From: JAGLTN01 sp023135255
GTDB taxonomy: Bacteria > Planctomycetota > Phycisphaerae > Sedimentisphaerales > Anaerobacaceae
DNA: 46,203 nt
Direction: 5' to 3'
Assembly (NCBI GenBank): GCA_030639495.1
Contig: DAOWCP010000006.1
Coordinates: 1 to 46,203, forward strand
Each line of letters begins with the position of its first letter. Position 1 is the first letter of the stretch. Below, one piece after another: positions 42,384-46,203 of this stretch. The position numbers and the translations under genes are program-made. The notes beneath the pieces were generated by a model. That model was not told the DNA's origin, made no database searches, and saw only the letters and a program-made list of their open reading frames with translations.

Positions 42384-44615
42384 TTAAATCTGAAATTTAA
42401 AATTTCTATACTTAGTATTGCCGACCGCATCAACAGCCTTCAAAGATATCACATGCTCACCAGATTTAACATCATCTTCTATCAGTATTTTAAACTCTTC
42501 GACCATTGTATCATAAACACCGTCCTCAGGCACCAGAGATATCCACTCATCACTGCTGTCAATTGCATATTCAAGCTTGCCGATAACACTAAGCTTATCG
42601 GTAACCTTTGCTTTAAATATTCTTTGTCCCGCCAACGTGCCCTGCACTACAGGAGCAGTATTATCGACAACGATAACATCACTGACCCTGCTCGCCGAAA
42701 GCTTAGTTGTCGTCGTATTACTTCTTTCGTCACTTGCAGTAATTTTAATCTCATACCTGCCGTCTTCAACTGTCTTGGAATCCCAAAGATAGCTATCACT
42801 TTCGTATTTATCCTTTATCTCGATCCATATCTGCCAGCCGACTTTCCTGAAATCGATCTTATAAATAAGCTTGTCACCATTACTATCCGTAGCTTTATAC
42901 CCAACATTAAAGAACCCTTCTTTGCCGGACGTGCTGTCCCTGACAGCCTCAATAGAGACAACCTTAGGAGCAAGATTAGGAACGGTATTAGCAACTGCAA
43001 TTTCCCTGACAACCGGGCTCTTGTCACCTTTGGAGCTTTTCAAAGTAAGTTTATACTGACAAAATCTACCCAAAGGACACGTCAGCTGAATAGGCTCAGT
43101 AACCTTAACACATTCCGTCCACTCTGAAAACGTAGGGTCATTGATATCTTTAACATTTCCACTTCTCGCAGAAAGCTCTATCTCACAACCCTGGGGAATA
43201 TCAGCTTCGATTTGAAGCTTACCCCACATTGAAGGCTGCCCCGCATCGATCAGATCACTGCTGTAAGAACCTTCCTTCGCAAACCCCTTCCCCAGCTTTA
43301 AAAGCTTAGCCGGATTCGCCGTGCCGATATAAATATCATCACCAAACACATAAATCGCTGTGATCTGCGAAGCATTTTCATCTTCATAAACTATTTTTTC
43401 CTCTTCCTGCTGAGCATCAATAGTATAAAGCTTACCATCATTGCCAGTCCCCAAGATCAACTCCTGCCCTTGTTTTGCCAGGCAGAAGAAAACCGCTGCT
43501 TCATCAAAAACACTTGTAACAAAGCCGTCTTTATTAATTTTGTAAACATGACTTGTCTTCGCCGGCTTGCCTGGCTTACCAGGTGCCGATGATTTGCCCG
43601 AAGAACTGCCCGACAATTGAGCTTTGGTATTAGCTATCTCAAGTTTCAAAGTATTAACATTATCTGCCGTCCTTTTGTCAGTCGCTGTTTTGCTTTCGGG
43701 CTTTCCCGATGCCGCTTTCTTAGAAGCAAATTGCCTCTGCTCAGAAACCATTTTCGCAGAAGTAGCCGTAGCATAAAGATTACCCTCGTCATCGAACACC
43801 AGAGAAGTAACCTCAGACTGATCGCAGTCATACAAAACCGTTGCCTTACCGCTTGCAGGGGCAATCTTATAAACTAACCCCCTGCCGTCACTGCCCGCAT
43901 AAACATAACCATCCGCCCCTGCTGCCAGCGAAAGTATATTTTTGTCAATGCTGTCATAGATCATCTTTTCTTTATTGCTCACAGAATCAATACTGTAAAT
44001 CTTACCCTCAGGTCCGGTTCCAACATAAATATCGCTATTGTCAGCAACCGTTACCGCAAAAATGTAATTCGCATCGACAGGCTCAAATATCGTTTGTATA
44101 CTGTCAGTCTCCAGCCTTATAAGCCTGCAATTTTCCCCGCTTATACCTGCGATAAGCCTGCCCGAAATATCCGTCGTCATCGCAAAAATATGTTCATTCA
44201 GCAAATATTGTTCCTGCTTTACCTCGTTGGGATCGTTTGGATCATTAACATCGCCTGGCTTGTCCTGCAATGCCTCCTCCTGCTTAGCTTTATCTTCCGG
44301 ATATATCTTCGTAAGCTTACCCAAGCTGTATTTATATATCCCGCCGTTAGGGCTCGTACCGACAAAAACCGTCGACCCACTCAAAGCAATACAATTAATC
44401 GACCAGACATCTTCAAACTCTTCCGCTATCTGCTCACGAACTCTGCCAAGAGTAATGGTCCCCTGAGAACTTATAACTACATTTTCCGTTGTCCCCTTAA
44501 GCAGATCGACACTGCTGCTTTGCCGTGTTATTTGACTGTTCACCGCCAAACTGATGTTTTGAATAAGAACCAGCACCGACACTAAAACACAAAACTGAAA
44601 AAATCTGATTTTCAT
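42384..44615 (-). CDS. Secreted beta-propeller protein with Ig-like domain
   Basis: 743 residues. Signal peptide (about 1-24). About 50-450 form a propeller of short repeats (YVGTGPEGKIYSID, YVYAGSDGRGLVYKI, LILGTGNDGKLYTID, IYIGTANPAKLLKL), split by a low-complexity Ser/Lys/Gly insert (near 300-345). A beta-sandwich part follows (about 460-590), then an Ig-like end (about 645-743, ...GEHVISLKAVDAVGNTKYRNFKFQI). The GGAG site ahead of ATG 44615 fixes the start. It sits in an operon with the S55 peptidase, whose target or partner it may be. Function unknown. Confidence 0.78.
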   Translation of the reverse strand: MKIRFFQFCVLVSVLVLIQNISLAVNSQITRQSSSVDLLKGTTENVVISSQGTITLGRVREQIAEEFEDVWSINCIALSGSTVFVGTSPNGGIYKYSLGKLTKIYPEDKAKQEEALQDKPGDVNDPNDPNEVKQEQYLLNEHIFAMTTDISGRLIAGISGENCRLIRLETDSIQTIFEPVDANYIFAVTVADNSDIYVGTGPEGKIYSIDSVSNKEKMIYDSIDKNILSLAAGADGYVYAGSDGRGLVYKIAPASGKATVLYDCDQSEVTSLVFDDEGNLYATATSAKMVSEQRQFASKKAASGKPESKTATDKRTADNVNTLKLEIANTKAQLSGSSSGKSSAPGKPGKPAKTSHVYKINKDGFVTSVFDEAAVFFCLAKQGQELILGTGNDGKLYTIDAQQEEEKIVYEDENASQITAIYVFGDDIYIGTANPAKLLKLGKGFAKEGSYSSDLIDAGQPSMWGKLQIEADIPQGCEIELSARSGNVKDINDPTFSEWTECVKVTEPIQLTCPLGRFCQYKLTLKSSKGDKSPVVREIAVANTVPNLAPKVVSIEAVRDSTSGKEGFFNVGYKATDSNGDKLIYKIDFRKVGWQIWIEIKDKYESDSYLWDSKTVEDGRYEIKITASDERSNTTTTKLSASRVSDVIVVDNTAPVVQGTLAGQRIFKAKVTDKLSVIGKLEYAIDSSDEWISLVPEDGVYDTMVEEFKILIEDDVKSGEHVISLKAVDAVGNTKYRNFKFQI

Positions 44616-44672
44616 AATAGCTCCAAAATTGTTTAATAACACTGTCCGATATTCCTGAGAATGATCGGACCT

Positions 44673-46203
44673 TTATTTTTCAACTATAATACTAAGCTTC
44701 TTCTCATCTATCACCAACGTGGAAATCTCAAACTGTTTTTCCTGCCAATGCAAATAAGGAGAAGCTTTTAACGTCCTTTTAGGATCAAACAGAACCAGCG
44801 ATTTTGTAGCAGGCAAATCAGCAAGCTCCGTCTGCTCGACAGACACACCACCTGTGCCCATAACAAACACACAATAAAGACGATCACGTCTGATTTGAAG
44901 AATATTATTAATTGCTTTGATAAGGGTATCAAAATTTTGAACTCTGAATTTATAATCAGCCGCCTTACTCAAAAATTTCTGATAAGACTTATTCCCGCAC
45001 ACAAGCAATTCATACTTGCCCTGTTTTAACTCCTTCGGAACTTCAAGTTCATAGCTGTACTTCTTCTTACCCGCTAAAACAGATTCCAGAATAACATCAA
45101 CTTTGACTTTCTCACCAGGCTTAACTTTATTATCAGAAAGCTCTACCGACCATATATGAGAAATCGAACTCTTATTCGTTATCGCAAGATCGACATTGAT
45201 AGATGAAATTTTCACTCTCTTATAAGGATTATTCATAAGCATCGAAACAACATCCGTAATCTCAAGCATCAAATCATTAATCCCCGAAGCGCTTGACCTG
45301 TTCTCAAAAACGATTGGCTCACATCCCTGCCCCCGCAAAGAGACCTTATATTCAACCGTATTCTCAGGCGGCAGATCACCAAGCATAAATGCCGAACCGG
45401 CAATAGCTGAAATAATAAGCCTGGGAGTAAGCATCTGGTTCTCCGCTATCCTGCAATTATATGTTCGCTCCTGCGGATCATTATATCTTTTCACATTAAC
45501 CGTCAAAGGTATCATACTGACATCCGCACCTATCGTACCCCTGATCGCAGAAGATTCATCAACTGTCAATGCCCCTACAATATCAATCGCGCTGCCGAAC
45601 TTGAAAGACCGAATAACACTCGAAACCACTGTGTGAATTTTGCCGGTAGCTAAAGGCAGGTTTACCGAACCATAACCTAAAAAACTATGACCAAAACCAT
45701 AAACTTTGTCACCAACGACCTCAGTAACAGTACCCATCGCCGTCATTTTTATATCCCCTGTCGCCAAAGGCACCGCCAAACAACTGCCGGGCTCAAGTTT
45801 AACATCGTCGTCATCTCCATTGCTTGCTCCTCCCCCGCCACCGGCAACAGTCATCATCCCGAAAGGCCTTAACGTCTCATCAAGCTGCTGACAAACACTC
45901 ACCGGCAACCCGCTGGTAATCACAGGACAAGGCAAAACGCTCGCACCAACCGGCGATACATTAGAACCAACTGTCTGTGCCTTTATCTGTCTGTCAATTT
46001 CTTCAAAATCCATACCCCCGGAAAAATCAAACGAAATATAATTCCCGCCATCCGGATAATCACCCTCGCCCACAGCAAGCATCTCTTCTATAGGCGTAAC
46101 ACCATAAAGAGGATCCTTGCTGAAAGTCCATCCAAACGCTAAAGCTCCCGCCAATCTGCCTTCTATATAAACAGGAGAACCGCTGCAACCTGCCACAGGA
46201 CCG
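44673..46203 (-). CDS. S55 (SpoIVB-like) serine peptidase domain protein, 5' end cut by window edge
   Basis: At least 510 residues are visible; the frame runs off the window end, so start and signal are missing. The first residues VAGCSGSPVYIEGRLAGALAFGWTFSKDP match the active-site Ser motif of SpoIVB peptidases (GxSGSP) and the following GITPIEEML-type strand (here GVTPIEEML). The C-terminal half (about 300-510) is beta-rich and not catalytic. It would cleave other exported proteins in a signalling cascade. Downstream genes: propeller protein (about 57 bases) and fumarase alpha. Confidence 0.85.
   Translation of the reverse strand, partial: GPVAGCSGSPVYIEGRLAGALAFGWTFSKDPLYGVTPIEEMLAVGEGDYPDGGNYISFDFSGGMDFEEIDRQIKAQTVGSNVSPVGASVLPCPVITSGLPVSVCQQLDETLRPFGMMTVAGGGGGASNGDDDDVKLEPGSCLAVPLATGDIKMTAMGTVTEVVGDKVYGFGHSFLGYGSVNLPLATGKIHTVVSSVIRSFKFGSAIDIVGALTVDESSAIRGTIGADVSMIPLTVNVKRYNDPQERTYNCRIAENQMLTPRLIISAIAGSAFMLGDLPPENTVEYKVSLRGQGCEPIVFENRSSASGINDLMLEITDVVSMLMNNPYKRVKISSINVDLAITNKSSISHIWSVELSDNKVKPGEKVKVDVILESVLAGKKKYSYELEVPKELKQGKYELLVCGNKSYQKFLSKAADYKFRVQNFDTLIKAINNILQIRRDRLYCVFVMGTGGVSVEQTELADLPATKSLVLFDPKRTLKASPYLHWQEKQFEISTLVIDEKKLSIIVEK

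Noticed and set aside
41856..43127. Long plus-strand open frame (423 codons) opposite fumarase and propeller genes
   Set aside because: It is antisense to two genes with clear motifs, has no domain pattern or ribosome site, and arises from codon bias of the opposite strand.

Overview
The window looks like chromosome of a planctomycete, most likely class Phycisphaerae (Sedimentisphaerales-like). This is inferred from secreted proteins with dockerin-like tails of the form GDxNxNGxVDxxDxxxxxxxWL, several LamG/Calx-beta/propeller exoproteins, prepilin-like proteins starting FTLVELLVVIAIIALLMG, a DUF6677-type protein and moderate G+C. No phage, transposase or CRISPR was seen. Both ends cut through genes: an ACR3 arsenite exporter on the left and an S55 (SpoIVB-like) peptidase on the right.

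Layout. 1-1155: acr3 end, followed by a tRNA 3'-end fragment. 1287-4031 (minus): response-regulator-like protein, groES, groEL and a small membrane protein, with the groEL terminator lying in the leader of the last one. 4286-9575 (plus): secreted metallophosphoesterase with dockerin, dockerin-LamG protein, then two tandem Tat-exported metallophosphoesterases about 80% identical. 9760-12110 (minus): membrane protein, TPR-like protein, small-RNA candidate and cupin. 12278-17377 (plus): metal-transport block made of an OB-fold/dockerin exoprotein, pseudopilin, Znu-like ABC transporter (binding protein, ATPase, permease) and a NicO-like permease with a His-rich loop. 17372-25040: membrane protein, propeller plus helical-barrel exoprotein, YifB/ComM, THUMP methyltransferase, STAS protein and RNase III. 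25052-27964 (minus): SurA/PpiD-like foldase operon. 28228-29544: hemL. 29545-30338: tRNA-Thr and what look like two divergent non-coding RNAs. 30339-32687 (minus): PpiC, thymidylate-synthase-like protein and an anchored protein. 32862-35452 (plus): ribE-pdxA-rsmA. 35440-40569: GalM-like lipoprotein, GH2 and GH27 glycosidases. 40745-46203: pseudopilin, then (minus) an S55 peptidase - propeller protein - fumarase alpha operon.

The most notable structure is a family of seven copies of a ~100-bp repeat, at about 9585, 10700, 13276, 23140 (inverted), 28096, 29527 and 39067. It begins TATACTGATCC, carries a long hairpin built around CCGCG...CGCGG, and ends in a short ACCCT..AGGGT hairpin. In two genes (hemL and the GH2 glycosidase) the first bases of the repeat supply the last codons and stop (Y-T-D-P-N-stop). 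The tandem phosphoesterase duplication gives a natural empty-site/filled-site pair, showing that the repeat is an inserted unit. Substitutions in several copies keep the hairpin paired through G-U wobble or a paired change, pointing to an RNA role on one strand.

A second notable structure is a 40-bp promoter element, 38/40 identical, placed in front of both transcription units of the metal-transport block. It suggests one regulator for the OB-fold exoprotein, pseudopilin/ABC genes and NicO-like permease. Functions were assigned by reading motifs without database searches; names are family-level unless motifs are unmistakable.
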